Shown in pieces: positions 52,244-62,295 of a stretch of DNA of 64,000 bases; within the stretch, counting starts at the first letter, position 1; the number at the start of each line of letters is the position of its first letter. The notes beneath the pieces were generated by a model. That model saw nothing but the letters and a program-made list of their open reading frames with translations, searched no databases and was not told where the DNA came from. This DNA is from CAVZCK01 sp963798805. GTDB taxonomy: Bacteria; Pseudomonadota; Alphaproteobacteria; Rhizobiales; Rhodomicrobiaceae. A program made the translations under genes and the position numbers. The stretch covers positions 930,001 through 994,000 of the forward strand of contig CAWCVC010000010.1 of the NCBI GenBank assembly GCA_963798805.1, read 5' to 3'.

Positions 52244-53551
52244 ATGCCGTTAGACGATTTCAGGCCGTCCACGGCCCAAGCCGAACCCTTCTTTGCCACC
52301 CTCCGCGGCCAGATCGGCCGCACGAGGCGGACGTCGCTGTGGATCGCGGAGCCGCTCACCCAGGAAGATCAGATCGTTCAGGCGATAGACGATGCCAGTC
52401 CGACGAAGTGGCATCTCGCACATACAACCTGGTTCTTCGAGGAAATGGTGCTCAAGCCCTTCGATCCCGCCTATCGGGTTTTCGACGACCGTTTCGGTTA
52501 CTGCTTCAATTCCTACTACGAAACCGCCGGTCCGCGCCACCCCAGGCCGAAGCGCAGCCTGCTCACCCGTCCACGGCACGACGAGGTCATGGCTTATCGC
52601 AGACATATCGACGAAGCGCTTGCGACGTTTTTCGACCGCGGCGGCAACGGCCAGCCGCCCGAAGCGCTTCGCCTTATCGAGCTCGGCATTCATCACGAGC
52701 AGCAGCATCAGGAGCTGATGCTGACCGACTGTCTCGCAGCGTTCGCCGGCAACCCGCTGCGGCCTGCCTATCGCGAGGAGGAGCACGCCGCGCATGGGAA
52801 GCAAGCGGCAGCGGATCTTGAATGGGTCTCATTCGCAGGCGGGATTTTCCCTGTCGGCCATGACGGCGAGGGTTTTGCCTTCGACAATGAAGGCCCGCGC
52901 CATGATCAGCTCATGCGGCCGTTCCGGCTGGCAAATCGGCTGGTGACGAATGGCGAATGGCTCGACTTCATGGAGGACGGCGGCTACGAGACGCCGACGC
53001 TGTGGTTATCAGATGGCTGGGCGACGGTCCGGCGCGAGGGATGGGAGGCGCCGCTCTATTGGGAGATGCGCGCCGGCGTCTGGCATCAGATGGGTCTGCG
53101 AGGGCTCCAGCCGGTCGATCCAGCCCGCCCGGTCTGCCATGTCAGCTATTACGAGGCCGATGCGTTCGCCCGCTGGGCGGGAAAGCGGCTGCCGACCGAA
53201 TTCGAATGGGAGGTCGCAGCGAAGTCGTTGCCGCTCGACGGCAATATTCTGAGCCGCAAGGCACTCCGCCCGCTCCCTGCCTCGACCGGCGAGGGAGGGC
53301 TGCAGCAGATGATCGGCGATGTCTGGGAATGGACCGGCAGCGCCTATCTCGCCTTTCCGGGCTTCAGGCCGGCGGAGGGCGCCGTCGGCGAATATAATGG
53401 CAAGTTCATGTGCAATCAGTTCGTGCTGAAGGGCGGTTCCTGTGTGACGCCCGAGGGGCATATCCGGCGCAGCTATCGTAATTTCTTTTACCCGCATCAG
53501 CGCTGGCAATTCACCGGGTTGCGGCTCGCCGATGACGGGGCTGCCCGGTGA
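52244..53551 (+). CDS. egtB: Ergothioneine biosynthesis sulfoxide synthase EgtB
   Basis: A 435-residue non-haem iron enzyme that joins hercynine with a thiol and oxygen. The DinB-like N-domain has W-HLAHTTWFFEEMVL and the iron site H-x3-H-x-E in GIHHEQQHQELMLTD. The C-terminal sulfatase-modifying-factor-type domain has ADLEWVSFAGGIFPVG, GDVWEWTGSAYLAFPGF and the end QFTGLRLA. ATG 52244. Its stop overlaps the egtD GTG (GTGA). Confidence 0.95.
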   Translation: MPLDDFRPSTAQAEPFFATLRGQIGRTRRTSLWIAEPLTQEDQIVQAIDDASPTKWHLAHTTWFFEEMVLKPFDPAYRVFDDRFGYCFNSYYETAGPRHPRPKRSLLTRPRHDEVMAYRRHIDEALATFFDRGGNGQPPEALRLIELGIHHEQQHQELMLTDCLAAFAGNPLRPAYREEEHAAHGKQAAADLEWVSFAGGIFPVGHDGEGFAFDNEGPRHDQLMRPFRLANRLVTNGEWLDFMEDGGYETPTLWLSDGWATVRREGWEAPLYWEMRAGVWHQMGLRGLQPVDPARPVCHVSYYEADAFARWAGKRLPTEFEWEVAAKSLPLDGNILSRKALRPLPASTGEGGLQQMIGDVWEWTGSAYLAFPGFRPAEGAVGEYNGKFMCNQFVLKGGSCVTPEGHIRRSYRNFFYPHQRWQFTGLRLADDGAAR

Positions 53552-54522
53552 GGGCCGCGGCGCGGCTCGAGACGCGCGACATCCGCAGCGATTTTGCGGA
53601 AGCCGTCCTTACTGGCTTGCGGGCGAAGCCGAAATCCATTCCGTCGCGTTTCTTCTACGATGCGAGCGGCTCGGAGCTTTTCGAGAAGATCACCGAGCTT
53701 GAGGAATATTATCCGACCCGGGCGGAGATCGCGCTTCTGGAGAGCCACGCCGATGAGATCGCCGAGCTTGCAGGCCCCGGCGTCTGCCTCATCGAATTCG
53801 GCTCGGGATCGAGCCGCAAGACCGATCGGCTGATCGAGGCGCTTGGGAGCCTTGGCTGCTACGTACCGATCGACATCTCAGACAGCGCTCTTGCCGGCGC
53901 CTCCGCGCGGCTGGCGGAGCGGTTCCCGGAGCTTCCCGTCATGCCGGTGCACGGCGATTTTACCGGCTGCCTGCAATTGCCGAAGACGGCGAGGCCGATG
54001 AAAAAGCTCGGCTTCTTCCCCGGCTCGACCATCGGCAATTTCACGCACGAGGAAGCGCAGGACTTCCTGCGGCGCTGCCGCGCTCTGCTCGGCGCGAAAT
54101 CCGCTTTCGTCGTCGGGGTCGATCTGAAAAAGGACACCGGCATTCTCCTGCCGGCCTATAATGACCGGCTGGGCGTAACCGCGGCCTTCAACCTCAATCT
54201 GCTTGCTCGCATCAACCGCGAGCTTGGCGGCGCATTCGAGCCGGACGGCTTCGTTCACGAAGCGATCTATAATGACGAGCAGGGGCGGATCGAGATGCAT
54301 ATCCGCAGTCTCTCGAATCAATCCATCGAGGTGCTGGGCGAGATTTTCGATTTCATGGACGGTGAAACGATCCATACGGAAAATTCGCATAAATATACTG
54401 TTGAAGAATTTCAGGAGCTGGCGCGCGGGGCCGGTTGGCAGCCGCGCCAGGTCTGGACCGGCAAGGCCGGCCTCTTCAGCATGCATTATCTGGTGCCGAT
54501 TGCCGCCTGCAGCGCCGCATAG
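53548..54522 (+). CDS. egtD: L-histidine N-alpha-methyltransferase EgtD
   Basis: A 324-residue SAM-dependent enzyme making hercynine (trimethylhistidine). SRFFYDASGSELFEKITELEEYYPTRAE is the family start, LIEFGSGSSRKTDRLIEAL the SAM loop, and FFPGSTIGNFTHEEAQ a substrate loop. GTG start, coupled to egtB. With egtB it makes the two-gene ergothioneine route; egtC-type genes are not needed if cysteine is the sulfur donor. It needs histidine, made by the his cluster. Confidence 0.95.
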   Translation: MRAAARLETRDIRSDFAEAVLTGLRAKPKSIPSRFFYDASGSELFEKITELEEYYPTRAEIALLESHADEIAELAGPGVCLIEFGSGSSRKTDRLIEALGSLGCYVPIDISDSALAGASARLAERFPELPVMPVHGDFTGCLQLPKTARPMKKLGFFPGSTIGNFTHEEAQDFLRRCRALLGAKSAFVVGVDLKKDTGILLPAYNDRLGVTAAFNLNLLARINRELGGAFEPDGFVHEAIYNDEQGRIEMHIRSLSNQSIEVLGEIFDFMDGETIHTENSHKYTVEEFQELARGAGWQPRQVWTGKAGLFSMHYLVPIAACSAA

Positions 54523-54552
54523 AGATCCGACCACGGACGAGCGGGGCGGAAC

Positions 54553-54834
54553 TCAGCGAACCACTGCAAATCCGCGCGGCGTAACGCCGCCTTCGGCGAT
54601 GATCTCAACTCCGGAGACGCGCGCATGAGGCGGTCCTTCCCATAAAAGCGCAATCATTTCAGCGACATCATCCGGCGCACCGTGAAGAAGCGCCTCGACC
54701 GAACCGTCCGATCGGTTTCTGACCCAGCCTGCAAGGTCCCGCCGCTTTGCCTCAGCCGCCGTCCAGGCACGGTAGCAGACGCCTTGGACTCGGCCGGAGA
54801 TTCGCAGATGAACCGTCCGCGGTGATCCGGTCAT
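54553..54834 (-). CDS. acyP: Acylphosphatase
   Basis: A 93-residue enzyme that hydrolyses acyl phosphates. LRISGRVQGVCYRAWTAAEA holds the catalytic arginine (in VCYR), and GWVRNRSDGSVEALLHG holds the asparagine. Start at ATG 54834 after GGAG; a GTG 33 bases upstream is possible. Convergent with egtD. Confidence 0.93.
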   Translation of the reverse strand: MTGSPRTVHLRISGRVQGVCYRAWTAAEAKRRDLAGWVRNRSDGSVEALLHGAPDDVAEMIALLWEGPPHARVSGVEIIAEGGVTPRGFAVVR

Positions 54835-55017
54835 TGCTCGGTGCTCCAACTCAACATTCGCCTCCACTCGGAATGCGAGCGCCTCTCCTACTCATACCCG
54901 CATCAGTTGACTACACCCTATCAAAGGCATACTTTTTCCTAAGACCTGCCATTCAAAAGCCATGTATTCGTAAATGTTAATTTTCGTCTTTGATCGGAAT
55001 TATAAGAGACGGATACC

Positions 55018-55272
55018 ATGTCCAAAAACAGAATGCCTGGTGTCGACAGTCAATCCGAGAGGGAGATATTCGGACAAAATTTTCGTGAGGCTCGGATCAA
55101 AGCCGGTCTAAGTCAGAGGGACGTTCACCGCTTAACCGGCGTAGCGCAATCCCATATTTCGGAAATCGAAACCGGCGTCTCAAACATTTCTATCGATACA
55201 ATGGTAAAACTCGCAGTGATCGTCAAAAGGCCTCTTTGGAAGCTGTTCAAGCCCACTGCGCAGAAGGAGTGA
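55018..55272 (+). CDS. XRE-family helix-turn-helix regulator
   Basis: An 84-residue Cro/C1-type DNA-binding protein. The HTH is FREARIKAGLSQRDVHRLTGVAQSHISEIETG (in pieces, residues about 22-55). The gene and the 150 bases before it are lower in GC than the neighbours, hinting at a recent arrival or relaxed selection. The next start codon follows three bases after its stop, so the two genes are co-transcribed. Target unknown. Confidence 0.85.
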   Translation: MSKNRMPGVDSQSEREIFGQNFREARIKAGLSQRDVHRLTGVAQSHISEIETGVSNISIDTMVKLAVIVKRPLWKLFKPTAQKE

Positions 55273-55275
55273 TCC

Positions 55276-55923
55276 GTGGGCGAGCGTCCGGATTTCGCCA
55301 CGCTTGGGGCGATCGTTCTTGCCGCCGGTTTCTCCAGGCGCATGGGCGGCGAGAGCAAGCTGCTTAAGCTATTCAGCGGGCGGCCGGTTTTGACTTATGT
55401 CATCGGGGCGGTCGAAAATCTCGGCCTCCGGCAGATTATTGTTGTCGCTGGCGACCGAACCGAGGAGATCGGGGCGCTCCTTTCGCCATGCATGACGCTC
55501 ATCCGCAACGAAGCCGCGGCCGAGGGCATGGGACGCTCGATCGCCGCGGGTGCCGGAACGCTCGATGCCGGTCTGCGCGGCGTCTTCATCGTTCTCGGCG
55601 ACATGCCCTTCGTCGAGCCTGACGATTATTCGCGGCTCGCCTCCGCCTTCGCCCAACGCGGCGACGCCGCAATCTGCGTGCCTGTTCATGACGACAAGCG
55701 CGGCCATCCGGTGCTATTCGGCCGCTCGCATTTTCCGGCTCTGACACGCCTTGGCGGCGATCGCGGCGCCCGTGCGGTCCTTGACGATCCAGCCGCGGAC
55801 CTTGTCGAGATCGGAGGCTGCTCCGCCGGTATCCTCACCGACCTCGACGACGCCGAAGCTTTTGCCAGGGCGGAACGCGAGTTAGCGCCAAAGGGAAACG
55901 GCCCCGCCTCGTCGCGCGCCTAG
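55276..55923 (+). CDS. MobA/MocA-like nucleotidyltransferase
   Basis: A 215-residue NTP_transf_3 protein. AIVLAAGFSRRMGGESKLLKLFSG is the nucleotide motif with the lysine, and VFIVLGDMPFVEPDDYSRL the metal-binding aspartate. Relatives (MocA, MobA) transfer CMP or GMP to molybdopterin; others serve CoxE-type or xanthine-dehydrogenase maturation. No such enzyme is encoded in the window. GTG start after AAGGAG. Confidence 0.8.
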   Translation: MGERPDFATLGAIVLAAGFSRRMGGESKLLKLFSGRPVLTYVIGAVENLGLRQIIVVAGDRTEEIGALLSPCMTLIRNEAAAEGMGRSIAAGAGTLDAGLRGVFIVLGDMPFVEPDDYSRLASAFAQRGDAAICVPVHDDKRGHPVLFGRSHFPALTRLGGDRGARAVLDDPAADLVEIGGCSAGILTDLDDAEAFARAERELAPKGNGPASSRA

Positions 55924-56108
55924 CCAAACTCGGTTTTTGCCGGCTGTCTCTGTTGACTTGGGAACGACTCGGATGGAAGTTGGTGGAGAGCGTGACAGCG
56001 GCGAAAGCGGAAATCATAACATCGCCGTCGGCTGCAGCATCGGGGACAACAAGAACTGAATGCCCGGTTCGGGGCAAATCTCTTTTTATTTCACCAGGAG
56101 GTCGAGCC

Positions 56109-56522
56109 ATGCAGGAAATGCCCAATTTTGCCGAAATGCCGGACTCCGTCCGCAACATTATGAAGGCCAGCATCGACCAGGCCCGGAAGGCCTTCGAGAC
56201 CTTCATCTCCGCCAGCCAGCAGGTCATGTCGAATTTCGACGGCCCGGCGACGCCAGGGACCGGTGGCATGAAGGAGCTCAACGAGAAAATCGCCGAATTC
56301 ACCAAATCGAATGCCGATGCCAACTTCCGCTTCGCCATGAAGCTCGCCGACGCCAAGCAGATCAACGACCTCATCGAGATGCAGAATAGCTATGTCCGTG
56401 AGCTGATGGATACCTATGCGAAGCAGCTCGAAGAATTGCGCTCACTTACGGCGAAGATCGTTCAGGAGAGCACCAAGGCCGTGACGAGCAACATGCCCAA
56501 CATGCCAGGCAGCGGCTCATAA
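56109..56522 (+). CDS. Phasin family protein
   Basis: A 137-residue helical protein. ATG 56109 follows CAGGAGG. VRNIMKASIDQARKAFETFISASQQVMSNF and NEKIAEFTKSNADANFRFAMKLADAKQINDLIEMQNSYV, in pieces, are the phasin_2 pattern. Such proteins cover polyhydroxybutyrate granules. A terminator follows at 56568. Confidence 0.88.
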   Translation: MQEMPNFAEMPDSVRNIMKASIDQARKAFETFISASQQVMSNFDGPATPGTGGMKELNEKIAEFTKSNADANFRFAMKLADAKQINDLIEMQNSYVRELMDTYAKQLEELRSLTAKIVQESTKAVTSNMPNMPGSGS

Positions 56523-56567
56523 AGGCCATGAGCCCGGCTAAGAAGCGCGGCCGTTCGATAGCATAAT

Positions 56568-56595
56568 AACGGCGGGCAATGTTCCGCCGTTTGCT
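56568..56595 (+). terminator. Rho-independent-like terminator after the phasin gene
   Basis: AACGGCGG (56568-56575) pairs with CCGCCGTT (56584-56591), eight base pairs and an eight-base loop, followed by TGCTTT. It fits the end of the phasin transcript. Confidence 0.75.
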
Positions 56596-56630
56596 TTGGG
56601 TGTAACGAAACCGGCGGTTTTGGGGACGAA

Positions 56631-56915
56631 ATGCGCGTTCTTTCCTGGCTAATCGGCGTGGCGATCGTCGCCATCGTGGGTGTGCATCTGTATTTCTACT
56701 GGAGCGTCGGCACTTTCGACCCGTGCCGTGCCGCCGTGTTGCGGATTATCAAGAAGCAGCACGAGGCTGGACAGGATCTCGCCGCGGGCGTCGGGGTGCT
56801 CTTCGGGCGGCAGCTCGAGGACGCGCTCCGCTCGCAAGGCGTGATGACCTGCTACCGCGCCGCCTTGCGCGGCGAGGCGCCGGAAATCGAGCTGCAAATT
56901 CTGAAACAACATTGA
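56631..56915 (+). CDS. Small membrane-anchored protein of unknown function
   Basis: A 94-residue protein with one N-terminal helix (LSWLIGVAIVAIVGVHLYFYW) and a soluble tail with two cysteines (FDPCRAAVL, VMTCYRAAL). I do not recognise a family. The tail end abuts, tail to tail, the ispG gene and its out-of-frame extension. Confidence 0.55.
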   Translation: MRVLSWLIGVAIVAIVGVHLYFYWSVGTFDPCRAAVLRIIKKQHEAGQDLAAGVGVLFGRQLEDALRSQGVMTCYRAALRGEAPEIELQILKQH

Positions 56916-56946
56916 AGCGAGGTACTGACGCCGGCGCTTGCCGCGG

Positions 56947-58204
<1,258 letters not shown>

Positions 58205-58297
58205 GTCCCCCGCGCTCCGGGTCACCGAGTCAAAAAAGGATAAACGTCTGGGGCTTTAATTAGTTGAGTGGCGTGTCAAATACCAGCGATTGGCCCG

Positions 58298-59095
58298 CTA
58301 AGTGCGGTTTTTACGCAGCAGCCACGGCACCGTCGCGACGAAGAGCGCGGTAAGAACGAGGACGATGGACGGCCCAGCGGGCGTGTCGAGCTTCAACGAC
58401 ATGGCGAGCCCGGCAATAACGCTCGCTGCAGAAACGCCGGCAGCTCCCGCCGCCATCTGTTCCGGCGTGGAAACGAAGGCCCGCATCGCGGCCGCCGGGA
58501 TGATCAGCATCGCCGTGATCAGCAAAATCCCCACCATCTTGATGCTGAGCGCGACGGTAAAGGCGATCAGCAGCATGAAAGCGGAGCGGACGATCGCGAC
58601 GGGAACCCCCTCGGCGGCGGCAATTTCCTCATGAACACTGATGGCGAGAAGCGGTCGCCAGAGCCAGAGCATGGCTCCGCCGACGCCGATCAGCCCGGCG
58701 AGAATCCACCACAGATCGCCATTCGATACAGCGAGAATGTCGCCGAACAGATAGCCCATCAGGTCGAGGCGGGCGCCGCCGACCAGCGTTGCCGCGATCA
58801 GTCCCGCCGCCAGCGCCGCATGGGCGAGAATGCCGAGCAGCGTATCCTGCGGCAGCAGCTTCTGGCCCTGCATGCCGATCAGCAGCAAAGCCAGCAGGAT
58901 CGAGACGACGATGATCCCGACGGTTGCATCGACGCTGAGCAGAATGCCGGCGGCGACGCCGAGCAATCCGCAATGAGCGATGCTGTTGCCGAACATGGCG
59001 AGGCGCTGCCAGACGACGAAACAGCCGAGCGGCGCGGTGAGCAGCGCAATGCCAAGCCCGGCGATCCCGGCGCGGAGGATGAAATCGTCAATCAT
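58298..59095 (-). CDS. znuB: Zinc ABC transporter permease
   Basis: A 265-residue membrane protein with about eight helices. LALLTAPLGCFVVWQRLAMFGNSIAH-type sequence and GNSIAHCGLLGVAAG are typical of the ABC-3 family for Zn/Mn. It overlaps znuC by eight bases. The binding protein ZnuA is not in the window. Confidence 0.92.
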   Translation of the reverse strand: MIDDFILRAGIAGLGIALLTAPLGCFVVWQRLAMFGNSIAHCGLLGVAAGILLSVDATVGIIVVSILLALLLIGMQGQKLLPQDTLLGILAHAALAAGLIAATLVGGARLDLMGYLFGDILAVSNGDLWWILAGLIGVGGAMLWLWRPLLAISVHEEIAAAEGVPVAIVRSAFMLLIAFTVALSIKMVGILLITAMLIIPAAAMRAFVSTPEQMAAGAAGVSAASVIAGLAMSLKLDTPAGPSIVLVLTALFVATVPWLLRKNRT

Positions 59096-59918
59096 GGCCG
59101 TGCCCGCAGTCGCTCCCGCATTTCACCGCGCCGGAGAGGTCGTGCTCGTGGTCATGGTGGTGACGGTAGACCGCGACGGCCTGCCCAGCCTCGCGGCCGA
59201 ACAGCCGGGCATATTCCGGGTGGCTGGCGACCTTTTCGGGCCGGCCTTCGCAGCAGACATGGCCGTTGATGCAGACGACGCGGTCGCTTGCGCCAAGGAC
59301 GATGTGCAGATCGTGCGAGATGAGCAGGATGCCGCAGCCGCGACGCCGCCTGATGTCGGCGATGAGCTCGTAGAGCTGCAATTCCCCTGCATAGTCCACC
59401 GCCTGGGCCGGTTCGTCGAGCACCAGCAATTTCGGCATGCCGGCAAGGGCGCGGGCGAGACAGACGCGCTGGAATTCGCCGCCCGAGAGCACGAAGATCG
59501 GCCGGTCGATCAGATGGAGGGCGCTGACCTCTTGCAGGACGGAACGGATCGCCGGGAGCGAGACTTTAAAGCCAAGTGTCAGGAATCGGCGCACAGTCAG
59601 GGGAATGCTGGGGTCGATGGCGAAGCGCTGCGGCACATAGCCGACGCGCAGGCCAGGAAGCCGCGTTACAGTCCCCGCTGTCGGCGTCATGATGCCCAGG
59701 ATGAGCCGCGCGAGGCTGGTCTTGCCGGCGCCGTTCGGGCCGATCAGGGTCACGATTTCGCCCGCATGCACGGCAATGTCGATATTTTCCAGGATATGCC
59801 GCCCGCCAAGGGTGAGGCCAAGGCCCTTGCCAGCGACAAGCTCGGCGCCGCGGGCAATCTCCGGCGACGGCTCCTTGGTCTCGACCGGTCTCAAGGGAAA
59901 GACTGCCGAAAGGCTCAT
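59088..59918 (-). CDS. znuC: Zinc ABC transporter ATPase
   Basis: A 276-residue ATPase. Walker A GPNGAGKTS, signature LSGGEFQRV, Walker B LLVLDEPAQAVD and the H-loop ISHDLHIVL are present. The C-terminal 40 residues are rich in His, Asp and Cys (HHHDHEHD, CGHGHD), a likely metal-sensing or zinc-binding tail. Co-transcribed with zur and znuB. Confidence 0.93.
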   Translation of the reverse strand: MSLSAVFPLRPVETKEPSPEIARGAELVAGKGLGLTLGGRHILENIDIAVHAGEIVTLIGPNGAGKTSLARLILGIMTPTAGTVTRLPGLRVGYVPQRFAIDPSIPLTVRRFLTLGFKVSLPAIRSVLQEVSALHLIDRPIFVLSGGEFQRVCLARALAGMPKLLVLDEPAQAVDYAGELQLYELIADIRRRRGCGILLISHDLHIVLGASDRVVCINGHVCCEGRPEKVASHPEYARLFGREAGQAVAVYRHHHDHEHDLSGAVKCGSDCGHGHD

Positions 59919-59930
59919 TGGGCCATCCTC

Positions 59931-60452
59931 TTAAGCCGGTCCGTGAGGCGCCTTGCGGCAATCCGCGCAGATGCCCTGGATTTCGAGTACCGTGTCCGAG
60001 ACGGTGAAGCCGTTCGCCTGCGTCACCGTCTTGATGGCGCGCCAGGCTTCGGGCGCTTCCGCCTCGGCGACGCGGCTGCAATCGTCGCAGATCAGGATCA
60101 GCATGGATTTGCTGTCGCGATGCTCCGACAGACAGGCGAAATAGGCGTTCTTGCTTTCCAGACGGTGGACCAGCCCGGCGCCAAGCAGCACGTCGATAAT
60201 CCGATAGACGGAGATCGGAGCCAGCCGGCGGCCATCTCTCTGCAGCTTTTCGATGATGTCGTAGGCGCCGAGCGCCTTGTGCGACGACAGCAGCACCCTC
60301 AGCACGGCCTCGCGCAAAGGCGTAAGCCGGACGCCCTTTTGCGCGCAGATCTCCTCGGCGCGGCCGACCGCCTGCTCGATGCAGGAGTGGTGATCGTGCT
60401 CGGGGCGCGGGAAGAGACTTGCCGGCATTTTTCGGGCGCTGATTGCTGTCAT
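59931..60452 (-). CDS. zur: Zinc uptake regulator, Fur family
   Basis: A 173-residue repressor. The winged helix covers about residues 25-90 (RLTPLREAVLRVLLSSHKALGAYDI, SVYRIIDVLL), the structural zinc site is made by CDDC and ICADC motifs. ATG 60452 is used in place of a TTG at 60464. It is the first gene of the leftward operon zur-znuC-znuB, and a candidate operator sits upstream. Confidence 0.93.
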   Translation of the reverse strand: MTAISARKMPASLFPRPEHDHHSCIEQAVGRAEEICAQKGVRLTPLREAVLRVLLSSHKALGAYDIIEKLQRDGRRLAPISVYRIIDVLLGAGLVHRLESKNAYFACLSEHRDSKSMLILICDDCSRVAEAEAPEAWRAIKTVTQANGFTVSDTVLEIQGICADCRKAPHGPA

Positions 60453-60466
60453 CTCCAATGCCAACT

Positions 60467-60481
60467 TGTAACATTATTGCA
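60467..60481. promoter_or_regulatory. zur: Candidate Zur operator
   Basis: TGTAACATTATTGCA, an imperfect palindrome 15 bases upstream of the zur start, in an AT-rich spot (60455-60500). It has the AT-rich palindromic character of Zur boxes and is well placed for autoregulation. Match to a consensus was not computed. Confidence 0.4.
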
Positions 60482-60582
60482 TCAATGATGGCTAATAGGG
60501 AATTGTTGACTTGCGTTCAACCCCGTTCTCGGCTTTGCAAAAACAATTTCACCGTGTATCGCTCGCAAACAACACGTCATCC

Positions 60583-61275
60583 ATGATCGAAATCCGCGAT
60601 GTGAGCCACGCTTTCGACGAGCGGCCCGTGCTGCGCGGCGTTTCGCTGACCCTGGTCGAGCGCCGGATCGCGATTATCGGCGGCAACGGCTCCGGCAAGA
60701 CTACGCTGGCCCGGATGCTTAACGGATTGGTCATCCCGAAGCGTGGCGAGGTTTATGTCGACGGGCTTTCGGCGAGAAAGGACGGGGCGGCGGTGCGACG
60801 ACTGGTCGGTTATGTGTTCCAGAACCCCGAGCACCAGATCGTCATGCCGACCGTCGAGGAGGATCTGGCTTTCGGCCCGAAGAACATGAATCTCCCCAAG
60901 GCGGAGATCGCCGCGCGTGTCGATGCCATGCTTGCCGCGCATGGCCTCGCCGAACGGCGGAATGCGGCGGCGCATCTTCTCAGCGGCGGCGAGCAGAAGC
61001 TTTTGACCCTACTTTCCGTGCTGATCATGGAGCCGCGCTACATCATTTTCGACGAGCCGATGAACTCGCTCGATCTCGCTGCGCGCCGGCGCTCGTCGCG
61101 GCTGATGGACGCCCTGCCGCAGACCGTCATCACCATCACGCATGATTTCGATCTCGTCGCCGATTATGACCGGGCGATCCTCATTCACGAGGGGCAGGTT
61201 GCCGCCGACGGTGCCCCCGGCGACGTCATCCGGCGCTATGTCGAGATTGTCGACGGCCTGGAGGCCCCGGCCTAA
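60583..61275 (+). CDS. ECF-type transporter ATPase, BioM/CbiO-like
   Basis: A 230-residue ATPase of an energy-coupling factor transporter. MIEIRDVSHAFDERPVLRGV opens it, Walker A GGNGSGKTT, FQNPEHQIVMPTVEEDLAFGP is the characteristic ECF Q-loop region, signature LLSGGEQKL, Walker B YIIFDEPMNSLD. It resembles BioM of the Rhizobiales biotin transporter bioMNY, but no T- or S-subunit gene follows, so it must work with proteins encoded elsewhere, or is a remnant. Divergent from zur. Confidence 0.82.
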   Translation: MIEIRDVSHAFDERPVLRGVSLTLVERRIAIIGGNGSGKTTLARMLNGLVIPKRGEVYVDGLSARKDGAAVRRLVGYVFQNPEHQIVMPTVEEDLAFGPKNMNLPKAEIAARVDAMLAAHGLAERRNAAAHLLSGGEQKLLTLLSVLIMEPRYIIFDEPMNSLDLAARRRSSRLMDALPQTVITITHDFDLVADYDRAILIHEGQVAADGAPGDVIRRYVEIVDGLEAPA

Positions 61276-61329
61276 ATCACCGGGATGGGTGGCGCTTCCC
61301 AAGGTATGAGATCGCTGCTCGCGAGCGAC

Positions 61330-62106
61330 CTAAATGGTATTGTGCCGCGGGTTCTGATAAAGATCGATTTCCTGCGTATCCATACGCAAGTCGGCGCCGC
61401 CGCGCATGACGTCGCGCGTCAGCTTGCGCAGATTGCGCTCAACCGGCTTGCGGAAGCGCAGCATGCCGCAGAAGAGCTGCAAGGTGCCGTTCAGCCGCGG
61501 ATTGTCGTGGTCCTCGCGGATCTTCACGTCCCAGCGCCCGCCAATGTCAAGCACGCGGCCGTTCAGATGCCCGATGCGGGTAGCGCGCTCATCATAAAGC
61601 GTGTAGTCCTGGCCGATGCTGATCCAGTCGCGGCGGAGGCGATAGAATCGTGGCGTCTTATCCTCGAGAATGAAGAAGGAGTAATCCTCCGGGATCAGCG
61701 GCCATTTGCGCGCCGAGCGCTCGACATTGACGATCTGCTCGTGGCCGGACAGGTTGATGGTGAAGGCGGGCACCGGAAACGCTTTGGCGCCGAGCGTCAA
61801 TTGCAGGCTGCGGCCCATCAGCATGTCCATCGTGCCGCGCCAGTTCATCTCCTCGCTGAACAGCTTGACCACAAGCCGCTTCTTCATGCCCTCGGACTCT
61901 TCCCACAAGCCCCGCCGGTAGGTGAGCAGCCCGGTGCGCCTGCCGTTCACGTCGACCGCGCCGATGACGTCGGAATCCTTACTGAACTGGCGTGATTTCG
62001 CACGGTGGCGCGCATGTTTAAAAAAGCCGATCTCGACGGAGTTGAGGTCGGTCCACCACAGATCGACGGTGTATTGCGAGTAGCCGAGTGCTGCGCTCGT
62101 CGCCAT
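61330..62106 (-). CDS. Possible LOR/tubby-like protein
   Basis: A 258-residue protein. The start MATSAALGYSQYTVDLWW gives no known motif. A middle segment, YRLRRDWISIGQDYTLYDE, GHLNGRVLDIGGRWDVKIREDHDN, has the alternating beta pattern of LURP-one-related (LOR, tubby-like) domains. It has no signal peptide or membrane helix. Function unknown; the assignment is only a fold guess. Confidence 0.4.
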   Translation of the reverse strand: MATSAALGYSQYTVDLWWTDLNSVEIGFFKHARHRAKSRQFSKDSDVIGAVDVNGRRTGLLTYRRGLWEESEGMKKRLVVKLFSEEMNWRGTMDMLMGRSLQLTLGAKAFPVPAFTINLSGHEQIVNVERSARKWPLIPEDYSFFILEDKTPRFYRLRRDWISIGQDYTLYDERATRIGHLNGRVLDIGGRWDVKIREDHDNPRLNGTLQLFCGMLRFRKPVERNLRKLTRDVMRGGADLRMDTQEIDLYQNPRHNTI

Positions 62107-62252
62107 TTGCGCCTCCGCATGGGTGCGAATCGATTCCGAAAATCGTGAGCGATGCCGGGGTGGCGGGCCAGCGATGGCGCGCCGCTGCAGCAGCGTCATC
62201 CACAAGCAAGGTGATCGGCGAGCGCTCCGGAGGGCGCGCGACACGCGAATAC

Positions 62253-62288
62253 ATAAGCGTTGACTTATTAATAAGCAAGGGCTTATAT
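62253..62288 (+). promoter_or_regulatory. arsR promoter with two tandem operator palindromes
   Basis: Two 16-base boxes, ATAAGCGTTGACTTAT (62253-62268) and ATAAGCAAGGGCTTAT (62271-62286), share half-sites ATAAG/CTTAT. They overlap a strong promoter: TTGACT (62260-62265), 17 bases, TTATAT (62283-62288). The start codon is at 62296, about seven bases after the -10, so the mRNA is probably leaderless. This fits autorepression by the ArsR-type product. Confidence 0.75.
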
Positions 62289-62295
62289 AACTTCC

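Noticed and set aside
50458..52821. A 787-codon rightward frame over panE, mmcB and the start of egtB
   Set aside because: It runs antisense to two genes with clear motifs and in another frame through egtB; no domain is visible.
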